From the NCBI RefSeq assembly GCF_003308995.1, contig NZ_QFFJ01000002.1, positions 3,100,001 through 3,164,000 of the forward strand: a DNA stretch of 64,000 bases. Reading direction: 5' to 3'. Numbering within the stretch: position 1 is the stretch's first letter; each line of letters starts with the position of its first letter. Made by a program: the position numbers and the translations under genes. Of the stretch, positions 45,475-54,504 are shown piece by piece. This stretch comes from Chitinophaga flava. GTDB lineage: Bacteria; Bacteroidota; Bacteroidia; Chitinophagales; Chitinophagaceae. The notes under the pieces were generated by a model. The model was not told where the DNA came from. It did not search any database and saw nothing but the letters and a program-made list of their open reading frames with translations.

Positions 45475-45504
45475 AGACCCTTCTCCCGGGATATGGGTCT
45501 TTTT
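45475..45504 (+). terminator. Second terminator after the biosynthetic cluster
   Basis: A 6-bp stem AGACCC/GGGTCT (45475-45480, 45495-45500) with a 14-base loop is followed by T4. In tandem with the previous hairpin it closes the operon. Confidence 0.6.
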
Positions 45505-45688
45505 AAAATATAAATGCATGATTCACTGCAAAGATTTTCGTATGTTTTTCCAGGTTATACTGTTCAAGCAGAATATTCTATCGCAGTTAATTTTATTATT
45601 ATTGTATATTAGATCAGGGATCGAACTGAGTAATTAGGATTTACAAAATGAGGAGAGGGAAGACGGATAAGCTGATTTTAATCAATAC

Positions 45689-46513
45689 ATGTTCTATTAC
45701 CGCCAATATTATCCGTCCATTCAACTGGCAGACTTTATAGAATGCTATTGGGTATTACATGCGCCGGATAGGTTTGTGGATGTACCTGATCGCTTAATAC
45801 CTGGTGGCCGTGTGGAACTGATCTTTAATTTTGGCGACCCGACGGATTGGTTGATAACAGCTGATAATCCTCATGGCACCCGTCTGAGTGGGCCAGTGAT
45901 CATGGGACAGCGCAACCAGATTTTTTATGTGAAAAGTACAGGTAAAATTAGGATGTTAGGCATGCGTTTTAAGCCAGGTGGCCTGGCATCATTTACCAAT
46001 GTACCTATTTCTGATTTATTAAATATCCTATTGCCGGCAGAGCTTCTGTTAGGAAAAGCCGTAAAAAGCCTGGAGATGCGGCTGTCAGATTATTCGGATG
46101 ATGATAAGCGGATACAATTACTGGACGCTGTACTTAAGGCCGAATTAAGAAATACACCAACTGATCTGTTAGTGGTTAACCAAACCATAGATATGCTTCG
46201 TAACAGCCGTGATGATATATCTATTGACACAATCTGCCAGCAAACAGGTTGGTACTATAAAAAGCTGGAGCGGGTTTTTCTGAAAAATATCGGCTATACA
46301 CCTAAGCATTACCATAAAATACTTCGTTTCAATAAGGCGGTCAGGTATATGCGAACCACCAATACCCTAACTGATGTTTGTCATGTATGCAATTACTTTG
46401 ACCAGGCGCATTTTATTCGTGATTTCCGGTTGTTTACGGGTACCACTCCCAGTCAGTTTAAAAAGGACGATAATAAAATAGCGGATATTCTCATAAAACA
46501 TCAACCTGTCTAA
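45689..46513 (+). CDS. AraC family transcriptional regulator
   Basis: A 274-residue protein with a DUF6597-type N-terminal sensor (F-I-E-C-Y-W-V-L, L-I-P-G-G-R-V-E-L-I-F-N-F-G-D). The C-terminal HTH_18 domain ends Y-F-D-Q-A-H-F-I-R-D-F-R-L-F-T-G-T-T-P. It lies directly after the biosynthetic cluster's terminators and before an Lnt-like gene on the same strand. It could regulate either; nothing in the sequence decides. Confidence 0.85.
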   Translation: MFYYRQYYPSIQLADFIECYWVLHAPDRFVDVPDRLIPGGRVELIFNFGDPTDWLITADNPHGTRLSGPVIMGQRNQIFYVKSTGKIRMLGMRFKPGGLASFTNVPISDLLNILLPAELLLGKAVKSLEMRLSDYSDDDKRIQLLDAVLKAELRNTPTDLLVVNQTIDMLRNSRDDISIDTICQQTGWYYKKLERVFLKNIGYTPKHYHKILRFNKAVRYMRTTNTLTDVCHVCNYFDQAHFIRDFRLFTGTTPSQFKKDDNKIADILIKHQPV

Positions 46514-46573
46514 AATATACAATTCTACGCCGGAAAAACGGTATAGATTTGACAATTATACTAAACTTCTATC

Positions 46574-48022
46574 ATGTCGGATTTAAAACCGGTTTCTAAA
46601 GCATTTTTAGCCGTAGGGTTGCTTTTTGCGGGTATTTGCTGGTATTTATCTTTTAGCTTATCAGCGCACATTTGGTGGACATTATGGGTAGCGCCAGTTC
46701 CGATACTGTATTGTTCTTTACGACTTACAAGCAAATGGACATTTTTAATAGCCTTTACCGGGTACTTAATAGGAAGGCTTAGCTGGGTGCCTTATTTACA
46801 AAGTATTTTACCTTTACCGCTGGTGTTTTTGTTTACACTGCTATTGCCGCTGATTTTTGCGTTACAAGTGATGGCAGCAAGAAAGCTAATGCTTACTTAT
46901 TGCCATTGGTCCACTGTATTTGTATTCCCTGTTTGGGCTACTACGATAGAGTATATCAGATTCCTCACCGCCAGGGATGGAACGGCAGGCAGCATTGCCT
47001 ATACACAATGCGATTTTTTACCTGTTGTACAAGTTGCTTCTTTGACAGGCATACAGGGGATTACCTTCCTGGTTACTTTTTTCCCTACGGCTATAGCGTT
47101 CATCATCTATCGGTATCAGCGAAAACAATCAATCCGAACACTCTCCTTCGTAACCATTGGCGTTCTTGTGGCTGTAATGGTTTGGGGTGTGGTGCGTTTG
47201 AATCAAACGTCTTCTGCCACTAAATCATTACAGGTAGGTATGGTGGCTATTGATAAACGGGCATATCACAATGAGAATATAAAAGGAGAAGATAGGGATT
47301 TGTACCTGGCAAACCTTTACCTGCGTCAGGTAGGAGAACTGGTAAAGCAGGGGGCAAAGATCGTCATGTTTCCTGAAAAAATGTTTACCGTGAGAGCTAA
47401 CCGGCGGCCGGGTTTTATTCAGCAGTTTATAGATACAGCAATTACGCATCGCGTATGCATCATTGCATGCGTGACGCAGCAAAAAGGAGACTATTACGAA
47501 AACAGGGCTTGGGTGATCAAGGAGGATGGGGCGCTGCTGGCAGATTATCAGAAAGTACATTTGTTTGAAGGAGAATTGCTGGATAGCCTGAAACCAGGAA
47601 AGGAACCCGGTTTGTTTCTCAGAAATGGTACAACAGAAGGCGTGGCCATTTGTAAGGACATGGATTTCCAGCAATACATCAGCAGGTATAGCAGAGCAGA
47701 CTGTGATGTTTTATATGTACCAGCCTGGGACTTTGAGCGAGATGGCTGGATGCATAGCCGGATGGCGATGATGAGATGCGTGGAAGGCGGTTTTGGAATG
47801 GTAAGAAACGCCAGGCAGGGCAGGCTGACTATCAACGACTATTGCGGTAGGGTTTTGTATGAGGCCAATAGCGACAAAGGCACGCCTGTGTTGTTATCAG
47901 GCAACATTGATATACAGCATCATGCTACGCTGTATAATAAGTGGGGTGATTGGTTCGGTATGTTAAATGCCATTGCATTTTTGGTGAGCCTTGTACTATT
48001 AGTAAAAGCCAGGCGGACTTAA
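46574..48022 (+). CDS. Apolipoprotein N-acyltransferase-like membrane protein
   Basis: A 482-residue protein with six or so N-terminal membrane helices (to about residue 215), a periplasmic carbon-nitrogen-hydrolase domain and a final membrane helix. The nitrilase triad is present: E268 (F-P-E-K), K327 (Q-K-V-H) and C360 (I-C-K-D). This is the layout of Lnt, which N-acylates lipoproteins through a thioester on the Cys. Sequence blocks differ from typical Lnt, and the location beside an AraC gene suggests an accessory paralogue or a lipid-transfer relative, not necessarily the essential copy. Confidence 0.75.
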   Translation: MSDLKPVSKAFLAVGLLFAGICWYLSFSLSAHIWWTLWVAPVPILYCSLRLTSKWTFLIAFTGYLIGRLSWVPYLQSILPLPLVFLFTLLLPLIFALQVMAARKLMLTYCHWSTVFVFPVWATTIEYIRFLTARDGTAGSIAYTQCDFLPVVQVASLTGIQGITFLVTFFPTAIAFIIYRYQRKQSIRTLSFVTIGVLVAVMVWGVVRLNQTSSATKSLQVGMVAIDKRAYHNENIKGEDRDLYLANLYLRQVGELVKQGAKIVMFPEKMFTVRANRRPGFIQQFIDTAITHRVCIIACVTQQKGDYYENRAWVIKEDGALLADYQKVHLFEGELLDSLKPGKEPGLFLRNGTTEGVAICKDMDFQQYISRYSRADCDVLYVPAWDFERDGWMHSRMAMMRCVEGGFGMVRNARQGRLTINDYCGRVLYEANSDKGTPVLLSGNIDIQHHATLYNKWGDWFGMLNAIAFLVSLVLLVKARRT

Positions 48023-48191
48023 AAGTGACCAGTAGAATTAACTCTCTCCACCAGAGCCAGTGCATTGAAAGCCCCGTTTTTAAGGGTATGCAGCACCCCG
48101 TTAACCTACACTTAAAAAAAAAATTGCTGTCATCATTGGGGGTAGTGATTTTGGTATGCGTCTTATAAACAAAATCACTATTCTAAAGTAT

Positions 48192-48782
48192 ATGATAAAG
48201 AACCTACTCATTGTAGCACTGCTTGCAGTTGCTGTAAATACCTATGCACAGCAAACAGCCCCTATGAAAAAGTCTGCTCAGGTAGGCGCATACGGAACTT
48301 TTAGTACCGGCTTTACTTCCGTCAGCGGGCATTTGTCGGTTATTACTGGTGTTTCCGGCGGTATTTTTCTGAACAAAAAATTTATGATCGGCGCTGGTGG
48401 CTATACCATGGCTAACATGATAAAGATTAATAAGACAGGAATTGACAGGAACTGGCATATCTGGTATACCGGCGGCGTTTTTGAATATGTACATCATTCC
48501 GATAAGAAGTTCCACTGGACTGCCGGTACATTGATCGGCGGTGGAAGTCTTTCTGAACGATTGGTGATGGAGGATGAAAAGGATAAAGATAAAGTTGTTG
48601 ACCGATACGGTTTTTTTGTAGTGGAGCCATTCATCAATGCTGAATTAAACATTAATCAACACATCCGGTTATTTGCAGCAGGTAAATATCGTCAGATAAT
48701 GGGTGCTGGCAGTGGCGGTTTATCCAATGGCGGTATGAGTGCTCCAGGTTTGTATGTGGGTATCAAGGCTGGAAGATTCTAA
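48192..48782 (+). CDS. Small outer-membrane beta-barrel protein
   Basis: About 196 residues: a signal peptide (M-I-K-N-L-L-I-V-A-L-L-A-V-A-V, cleaved near T-Y-A-Q-Q) followed by alternating short amphipathic strands rich in Gly and aromatic residues, ending in G-I-K-A-G-R-F. The terminal Phe is usual for BAM-inserted barrels. I chose the ATG at 48192 that begins the signal sequence; an upstream ATG at 48156 adds 12 unlikely residues. Function unknown. Confidence 0.72.
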   Translation: MIKNLLIVALLAVAVNTYAQQTAPMKKSAQVGAYGTFSTGFTSVSGHLSVITGVSGGIFLNKKFMIGAGGYTMANMIKINKTGIDRNWHIWYTGGVFEYVHHSDKKFHWTAGTLIGGGSLSERLVMEDEKDKDKVVDRYGFFVVEPFINAELNINQHIRLFAAGKYRQIMGAGSGGLSNGGMSAPGLYVGIKAGRF

Positions 48783-48789
48783 TAGTATC

Positions 48790-48826
48790 AAAGCCGCATA
48801 AATCATAGTGTTTACGCGGCTTTTCT
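48790..48826. terminator. Intrinsic terminator
   Basis: A-A-A-G-C-C-G-C stem at 48790-48803 pairs with 48811-48823 and is followed by a T-rich run. It lies after the outer-membrane protein gene and can serve it. Confidence 0.75.
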
Positions 48827-49019
48827 TTTTTTGCCATAAAAAGTAAATCATACAAAACGAATCTAAAAGGATGAAAAGAGGATACACAAAACAGTTTTAA
48901 TTCTGGTGTATCCTTCTCGAATACAGACTAACAAGCTTACCTAACTATACAGCAACAAATCCTTATGCACGGTAGGTTTTGTTGTTATTCTTATCAGGTG
49001 TCTTTTATGACATCTCCAA

Positions 49020-49751
49020 TTATTTCGTTGCGAAGTAATTATGATATTCCTGCGATAGGAGAGTACCTACATTAAAGAACATGTCTACATTGCCGTTGAT
49101 ATATTCCATATCCAGCAGTGTTGCATTGAAATAAGTGGTAAGTTCTACAGGGGTATGGTTACTCCAGTCAGTGCCCTTAGGTGCGTGTTTACCTTTTTCT
49201 GCTGTAGTGTAAATGAAAGGAAATGAGAACTCTTTTTGTACAGATAGTTTGTTGCTGTTGATTTCGGCATCTGACATATTGATCAGCGTGTGGATAGCCA
49301 CATCTCCCATTACCGAAAGGCAGGTGCTTTTTTTGATCCCTTTTCCTTCCATAAAAAATACTTCTTCTACAATTAAGTTACCGGCAACCTGGGCCAGACT
49401 ATCGTTATGATCAGGGTAGCGCGTCCACATGTTGTTGGTTTGTACATTGCCTGCTACCAGTCCTTCAAAAAAGCTCAATACTTTGGTCTGTACATTTCCC
49501 AATACTACTGGTTGGGATAAACGCAGGTCTTCCCTTTCTTCTATATATTTATAAAATACGCCCCAGTAAATATCATTCAGCAGATTAAGACTTGCTGTTT
49601 CAATATCGCCTTCATAAACAGGAAAAAGCTGGTCTTCAAACTTTGATTTGTCTTTTGCTTTCTCGTATAATGTTTCCAGTTTGTTACCTGCAGGCAACAG
49701 GCCTCTTAAATCCTTAAAGGGAATAATTTTCAACTTACTTTCGTGAATCAT
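49020..49751 (-). CDS. Hypothetical protein
   Basis: A 243-residue soluble protein without signal peptide or membrane segment. Visible blocks include L-K-I-I-P-F-K-D-L-R-G, Y-W-G-V-F-Y-K-Y-I-E-E-R and V-M-G-D-V-A-I-H-T-L-I-N-M. No family is recognised. It lies 210 bp downstream of the secreted metallopeptidase gene on the same strand, with a terminator hairpin between them, so it is probably a separate transcript. Confidence 0.6.
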   Translation of the reverse strand: MIHESKLKIIPFKDLRGLLPAGNKLETLYEKAKDKSKFEDQLFPVYEGDIETASLNLLNDIYWGVFYKYIEEREDLRLSQPVVLGNVQTKVLSFFEGLVAGNVQTNNMWTRYPDHNDSLAQVAGNLIVEEVFFMEGKGIKKSTCLSVMGDVAIHTLINMSDAEINSNKLSVQKEFSFPFIYTTAEKGKHAPKGTDWSNHTPVELTTYFNATLLDMEYINGNVDMFFNVGTLLSQEYHNYFATK

Positions 49752-49912
49752 ATATAGGCGTTCTTAAAGGGTGTAAACTTTAGTTGTATGGTTTGCACCT
49801 GATGTTTGAATGTCAAATATATATCATTTAATAATTATACAATCCGCCGGAGTTATATCTTCATGATAAATTGGTGGGGCGATCAATTAGAGCTGGTTTC
49901 GCAGATAAATAA

Positions 49913-49937
49913 GCAAGGGCGCGTAGTGCGCCCTTGC
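49913..49937 (-). terminator. Terminator after the metallopeptidase gene
   Basis: A 10-bp perfect G/C-rich stem (49913-49922 with 49928-49937) with a 5-base loop lies 25 bases past the metallopeptidase stop on the minus strand. A moderately T-rich tail follows on that strand. Confidence 0.7.
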
Positions 49938-49961
49938 CATAGTTGGTATAATTGATTTCTA

Positions 49962-50708
49962 TCAAGGATATAAAGACTGTGCAGCCAGGATATCTTTGGC
50001 GGATAATACAGTAGCACCGATGCCGCATTGGCCGGCATTCATCAGGGAAGAAGCATCAGTGCCTGGTACGCCTGGTACATCAATGCCTGGAGGGTTTTCG
50101 CCAGCGGCAGCCCAGTTGGTATGCCTCAAAGAGATGTTGTGGCCCAGCTCATGACAGATAGTACGTGCACGCTGTGCAAAGTTATTACCAGCAATATAAG
50201 CAGCGTTGATACGGATCAGGTTACCTACCACGCCGTTTGTCGGGAAGGTACCAGCACCGCATACACCATTACCTAGGTTGGCATTGGTCATCAGTACATC
50301 ATAAGGGCCGGTTGGAGTGAGCACCCAGTTCACAGAGCAGTTAGGGATTGCATTCCACTGAGCAATCGCTGAATTGATTTCAGAGCTTAAACCACTGAGG
50401 GATGCATCCACTTTTAAGCGGATGTTGGTAACGTTGGTAACAGTACTACCGGTATAATATTGTTCTGATTTAAGGTTACCTTCAGGCACCTTCATGTTTT
50501 TAGGGAAGCTGATATCGCCTTCCACCATGAACTCTGTAGGGTGTTCCACAATCTGGTTTTCAGGGAAACCTAATTTAAGAATGTACTCGCGCACTTTAGC
50601 TGCGTTGTCGGATTGGGGTGGAGTGGTAGGGCTGTCAGCTGATTTGGAACAGGCTGCAAACACAATGGCAAATAAGGCCATCAGAACGAAGGACATGTTT
50701 TTTTTCAT
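49962..50708 (-). CDS. Secreted zinc metallopeptidase lipoprotein (HEIGH/M57-like)
   Basis: A 248-residue lipoprotein: a signal peptide with lipobox F-A-A-C (Cys at ~20), then a Pro/Ser linker and a protease domain. H186-E-L-G-H190-N-I-S-L-R-H196 supplies an HExxH motif plus a third His. The family context is the Bacteroidetes 'dual-action HEIGH metallo-peptidase' group; here the motif reads HELGH. A later S-L-M-N-A segment may act as a Met-turn. It should be surface-exposed or periplasmic, and its natural substrate is unknown. Confidence 0.82.
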   Translation of the reverse strand: MKKNMSFVLMALFAIVFAACSKSADSPTTPPQSDNAAKVREYILKLGFPENQIVEHPTEFMVEGDISFPKNMKVPEGNLKSEQYYTGSTVTNVTNIRLKVDASLSGLSSEINSAIAQWNAIPNCSVNWVLTPTGPYDVLMTNANLGNGVCGAGTFPTNGVVGNLIRINAAYIAGNNFAQRARTICHELGHNISLRHTNWAAAGENPPGIDVPGVPGTDASSLMNAGQCGIGATVLSAKDILAAQSLYP

Positions 50709-51028
50709 GTGACTTTTTTAATTTGAATGAAAAGAAAAAGGGTATAGTGTGATGATCATCTGCTCGGGAATCATGGGCATAAAACGCTCACGAGATAACT
50801 ATTATCAACAGCTATCCATGTAGGTAAAACATACGCGTCTATTGCTTGCTACAGCAATCTATCATCTGTGCTCTCAGTGATAATAGTCATATGGTTTATT
50901 TAAACAGGGCTACTAAAATTTGCGTGTTCAGACTTTGGTTACGTCAATATTAAAATAAATTCTTCATCATGAAAAGAACTTTAATTTCTCCACTGCAGTG
51001 TTAAACCAGTGGGATCTTGTATGACTTC
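50709..51028. other. Intergenic region
   Basis: 320 bases between the metallopeptidase start and the DUF1801 gene end. It holds the metallopeptidase leader and a tiny ATG frame of 11 codons near 50970. No repeat, RNA or further gene can be supported. Confidence 0.5.
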
Positions 51029-51427
51029 TCACTTTTTATTTCTTTTCCGGTTTTCAAGCATTGTGGCAATGCTGATAGACGAACAATCAGCGATCAAAGC
51101 CGCTACTATGGCAGGTGGCATAGCGTCTGTATCCGAAAAATTGATACAGCCTTTCTGGAACTTAGCTGCTGGTAGCAAGGTTACGTATTTGGCATGCAGT
51201 ACCTGATCCATGTAAATCGGCAAGCAATGCAGTGACATATGATTTTTGGCACTCGCCAGGCCGTACTTCATATAGAAACGCTCTTCGTATAGGATCATTT
51301 CCTTTCCCATCACCGGTTTAATGACTGGGTTTACAGTCGGATCATTGGCAACAATTGTTTCATGAAGCATGCTTAGGAGCGCCTGCCTGTCAATTGGTAT
51401 ACTACTGATGTATTCAGATACAGTCAT
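51029..51427 (-). CDS. DUF1801 domain protein
   Basis: About 132 residues, with the DUF1801 (YdhG-like) layout: an N-terminal M-T-V-S-E-Y-I-S-S-I-P, central E-E-R-F-Y-M-K-Y-G and Y-M-D-Q-V-L-H-A-K-Y, and a short basic tail. The fold is related to frataxin-like proteins and the function is not settled. An upstream in-frame codon would add 18 residues; the ATG at 51427 starts at the family's usual N terminus. It is divergent from the Nudix gene. Confidence 0.72.
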   Translation of the reverse strand: MTVSEYISSIPIDRQALLSMLHETIVANDPTVNPVIKPVMGKEMILYEERFYMKYGLASAKNHMSLHCLPIYMDQVLHAKYVTLLPAAKFQKGCINFSDTDAMPPAIVAALIADCSSISIATMLENRKRNKK

Positions 51428-51496
51428 ATTCAGTATAAAAATCTGTTTGAAGAAAGGTAATTTTATTTTACATTCGATCACATTTTTAAAAAAAAT

Positions 51497-51895
51497 ATGA
51501 AAATAATTGATAAGCTCGCTTGGATAGAAATTAAAAATAAGGCAATACTATCTGCAAAATCTATCGGAAAGCAGAAATATTATATTCCAGGTGGAAAAAG
51601 AGAACATGGAGAAAGTGACGAACAAGCATTATGTCGTGAAATTTTGGAAGAGCTTAGTGTTGAACTTGAAGCGAAAACGCTAAAATTTATAGGAACATTT
51701 GAAGCGCAGGCAGACAGCCATCCGGATGGTGTTTATGTGAAAATGACGTGTTACACGGCAGATTACAAAGGAATATTAAAGGAATGTTCAGAGATAGAAA
51801 ATTTCCAGTGGTTAAAGTATTCCGATAAAGACAAAATCTCTGAAGTGGATAAATTGATTTTTGACTTTTTAAAAGATCAAAATTTAATTGACTAG
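51497..51895 (+). CDS. Nudix hydrolase
   Basis: A 132-residue protein with a complete Nudix box, G-G-K-R-E-H-G-E-S-D-E-Q-A-L followed by C-R-E-I-L-E-E-L-S-V (G-x5-E-x7-R-E-x2-E-E-x-x-x). It hydrolyses a nucleoside diphosphate linked to another moiety; substrate unknown. The leader is short (70 bp) and shared with the divergent DUF1801 gene. Confidence 0.9.
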   Translation: MKIIDKLAWIEIKNKAILSAKSIGKQKYYIPGGKREHGESDEQALCREILEELSVELEAKTLKFIGTFEAQADSHPDGVYVKMTCYTADYKGILKECSEIENFQWLKYSDKDKISEVDKLIFDFLKDQNLID

Positions 51896-52020
51896 TAAGA
51901 GAACACCGCCATTAGCCTTTTTTATTTTAAACCAGATTGTCCATATCACCACTTGAGATTGTCTATTTTACCCCCTGTGAAAGTTTACATAAGAAAGTAC
52001 CTTTGGAAAAATAATCACTT

Positions 52021-52467
52021 ATGGCAAATATCTTACATCGCATAGGTATCAAAACTTCATCGATCGATGAAGTTTACCGCGCATTGACAACAAGAGACGG
52101 TCTTGCTGGCTGGTGGACTACCGACACTAAAGGAGAAGGTAGCCATGTTGGAGATATCGTAGCATTCCGGTTTGGTGCAGGAGGGTTCGATATGAACGTT
52201 AAAAAGCTTCATGCGCCCAATCAGGTAGAATGGGAAGTAGTAGCGGGTCCTGAAGAATGGATAGGTACAACCATCAACTTTGAGTTAAAACAGGATGGCG
52301 ACTATATAATCGTACTATTTAAGCACCTGAACTGGAAGGAGCCTGTAGAGTTTATGCATCATTGCAGTACCAAATGGGCCATATTCCTGATGAGTCTGAA
52401 GTCGCTGATAGAAACGGGAAAAGGACATCCCAATCCTGTTGATGTCAAGATCGACAACTGGAATTAA
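52021..52467 (+). CDS. SRPBCC/AHSA1 family protein
   Basis: A 148-residue START-like protein. It shows I-D-E-V-Y-R-A-L-T-T-R-D-G-L-A-G-W-W-T near the N terminus and a C-terminal helix W-A-I-F-L-M-S-L-K-S-L-I-E-T-G-K-G, the hallmarks of the Aha1-homologue group. These proteins bind hydrophobic ligands or act as co-chaperone-like factors. It is transcribed alone. Confidence 0.85.
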   Translation: MANILHRIGIKTSSIDEVYRALTTRDGLAGWWTTDTKGEGSHVGDIVAFRFGAGGFDMNVKKLHAPNQVEWEVVAGPEEWIGTTINFELKQDGDYIIVLFKHLNWKEPVEFMHHCSTKWAIFLMSLKSLIETGKGHPNPVDVKIDNWN

Positions 52468-52499
52468 AGGAATGGCGGTGTTGGGTAAAAAAATAAATA

Positions 52500-53062
52500 T
52501 TATTTTTTCGGTATTGGCATTTTGGGAACGTGCTGTTCGTATTGATACATCAAATTAATTTTTCCATCTTTATCAAACCGCCATGTTTCCTGCAGTTCCC
52601 TGGTTGTCTTTTTCCCTTTGGAGTCTGTTGAAATCTGTCGGGTCCATACCGCTACCCAATCTTCTTTTTTATCCTTACTCCTGAGCGGTATCCAGGCATG
52701 AACAGAATCAATGACACTACCCAGCTCTCCTCTCATCTTTTTACCAACAACAAAAAGGCTATCCCTGCTGCCGGTAAATAAAGTGCCATCAGCAAAAAAA
52801 CGGTGTCAATTTCTGCAAAAAAACTCTTTGCATTGTCAAGTGTGTTGTTGTCCCAGTTTTGGTACACTTCAAGAAGAGTTCGTACGTTTTTGGAATCGCC
52901 AATCTCAAAATTCGAAGAATAACCAGCCGTGTAAGGATATGTATGGCTTCCCTGTTTTTCCGAACCGGAATCGGATGTCACAGCCTCTGTGTTTGATTTG
53001 TTGGGGCTGGAGGTGCAGGATACTAAAAAAGCAATCGCTGCGAAAAGGTATGTCTTTCTCAT
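52500..53062 (-). pseudogene. Lipoprotein gene interrupted by a homopolymer frameshift
   Basis: The 5' part encodes a lipoprotein (M-R-K-T-Y-L-F … L-V-S-C-T) up to …F-F-A-E-I-D-T-V-F, then derails into a hydrophobic out-of-frame tail. The A7 run at 52794-52800 (T7 on the coding strand) is the break. In the other frame the text continues F-A-D-G-T-L-F-T-G-S-R-D-S-L-F … G-K-K and joins the downstream frame ending at 52500. The interval is 563 bases; one added base gives 188 codons exactly. The restored ~187-residue protein looks like a secreted SnoaL/DUF4440-type protein. Either a true frameshift, phase variation or a base-calling error. Confidence 0.7.
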
Positions 53063-53190
53063 AAAAATTGTTTCTGGATTTAAACAATAAATAAAGTCAA
53101 GGCAACGACTGAAAAAGAGGAGGATGGGGGTTCAAAAGCCTGTTCTAAGTTAAGAATTTTTATGGACAAGCTAATCAACATTTTTAATAT

Positions 53191-53283
53191 ATGGAAAGCG
53201 CTCAGATCAGCATCAGGCCTGGTTCGATAGCTGTCCAATCCGGTTTACAAACAAGACTGCCAAAGAAAATTAAAGCCGCCTAA
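53191..53283 (+). CDS. Possible 30-residue small protein
   Basis: An ATG frame M-E-S-A-Q-I-S-I-R-P-G-S … L-P-K-K-I-K-A-A ends in the left arm of a strong terminator, and no other plus-strand gene lies between this terminator and 52467. The arrangement suggests a short transcript, but coding status is weak. Confidence 0.2.
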   Translation: MESAQISIRPGSIAVQSGLQTRLPKKIKAA

Positions 53284-53309
53284 ACAGTATGAATCAGGCG
53301 GCTTTTCTG
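53272..53309 (+). terminator. Orphan intrinsic terminator
   Basis: AAAGCCGCCT (53272-53281) pairs with 53296-53305 across a 14-base loop and is followed by T-rich sequence. It resembles the one at 48790-48826. No recognised gene precedes it closely. Confidence 0.75.
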
Positions 53310-53490
53310 TTTTTAAATGCTGCATAGGTAACGACGTCTACGGGAGACCCAGAGACGGCAGGTTAATTTTAGTAAAGAAGTGGTTAACATTGATGCTGAC
53401 CACGATAGCATTAGTTAATACATTTACAGTGTATAAATTAAGTGTATAGCTTACCAACTCTGGTGAGCTGTTTTTTTTATAGCATTTACT

Positions 53491-54453
53491 ATGCTGGTAC
53501 TAAACGATAATGAAATTAGTGGTCTTCTTTCATCAGAGGAAGTGATAGCCACAGTAGAAGCAGCGCTGGTTGCTAATGAACAGAACAGTTGTGTCGTTCC
53601 CAAACGTATGCACATTGACTGGGGAGAAAATACTTTTCTTTCTATGCCTTCCTTTTCAGACACCTATTTTGGTACTAAACTGGTATCTGTTGTGCCGGCA
53701 AATAGAAGCCAGCAATTGGCCGTAACCAATGGGGCCATGTTGCTGAATGATGCATCTACCGGTTTCCCGCTGGCTATTATGAATGCCGCAAAACTGACCG
53801 CATTGCGTACCGGGGCGCTGGGAGCCATAGGAATCAAGTATATGACTCCTCCTGATATTGATTCTATTGGATTAATAGGATGTGGCGTACAGGGTATACA
53901 GCAGGCTATCTTTGCCACTGCTGTGCGGCCGGTAAAAAAAATATACTGCCTGCAGCGATCAGCAGCCGGTATGACAACCTTTACCGCAGCACTTCGGAGG
54001 TATAGTCCGTCAGTGCAGATTGTTCCCTGCAATGATGTTATCACTATCCTGCAACAAACGGATGTGATTATTGCTGCCAGCCGCTCAGCTACGCCGGTTT
54101 TACCGGATGATGCATCTCTGCTGGAAAACAAACACTTTATCAGTATTGGTTCCTACAAACCCGATATGCAGGAGTTACCGGATCATGTTTTCCGATTATC
54201 AGGGAAGTTGGCGATTGATTCTGTGTTTGCTAAAGTAGAAACAGGTGATATCATTAATCCATTAAGAAAAGGAATTTTGCAGGAAGAAGATGTGTTTACT
54301 ATCGGAAAACTCTTAACCGGTGAGGTTAAGATAGATGTAACCCGTACTACTGCCTACAAATCTGCTGGTATGGCCCTTTTTGACCTGTTCATGGCAAAAG
54401 CCCTGTACGAAACAGCCAAAGCAAGGGACATCGGGACTAACATCCCTTTTTAG
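53491..54453 (+). CDS. Ornithine cyclodeaminase/mu-crystallin family reductase, likely pyrroline-2-carboxylate reductase
   Basis: A 320-residue protein of the OCD/mu-crystallin family. The N-terminal substrate half carries P-K-R-M-H-I and K-L-V-S-V-V-P, and N-A-A-K-L-T-A-L-R-T-G-A holds the conserved R-T-G-A. The NAD(P)-binding part is G-L-I-G-C-G-V-Q-G-I-Q-Q. Family members include ornithine cyclodeaminase, alanine dehydrogenase and delta1-pyrroline-2-carboxylate reductase. The adjacent trans-3-hydroxyproline dehydratase-like gene, 51 bp downstream, produces pyrroline-2-carboxylate, so reduction to L-proline is the best-supported role. Cytoplasmic. Confidence 0.8.
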   Translation: MLVLNDNEISGLLSSEEVIATVEAALVANEQNSCVVPKRMHIDWGENTFLSMPSFSDTYFGTKLVSVVPANRSQQLAVTNGAMLLNDASTGFPLAIMNAAKLTALRTGALGAIGIKYMTPPDIDSIGLIGCGVQGIQQAIFATAVRPVKKIYCLQRSAAGMTTFTAALRRYSPSVQIVPCNDVITILQQTDVIIAASRSATPVLPDDASLLENKHFISIGSYKPDMQELPDHVFRLSGKLAIDSVFAKVETGDIINPLRKGILQEEDVFTIGKLLTGEVKIDVTRTTAYKSAGMALFDLFMAKALYETAKARDIGTNIPF

Positions 54454-54504
54454 AGGTAACCTCTTCCATCTCTGCCTCTTTATCAATCATTAATTTCATA
54501 TTAA

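Larger units (their letters stand above)
45373..45688. other. Intergenic region downstream of the biosynthetic cluster
   Basis: 316 bases holding the two terminator hairpins listed separately and the leader of the AraC gene. A frame of 121 codons crossing the end of the ferritin-like gene is an out-of-frame shadow. Nothing else is visible. Confidence 0.6.
53063..53490. other. Intergenic region with a short frame and an orphan terminator
   Basis: 428 bases. It carries the divergent leader of the frameshifted lipoprotein gene, a 30-codon ATG frame ending inside a terminator hairpin, and the leader of the OCD-family gene. No promoter is clear. Confidence 0.5.

Noticed and set aside
45272..45637. 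121-codon plus-strand frame overlapping the end of the ferritin-like gene
   Set aside because: It runs out of frame through the conserved tail of the ferritin-like protein and continues through two terminators; its composition is not protein-like.
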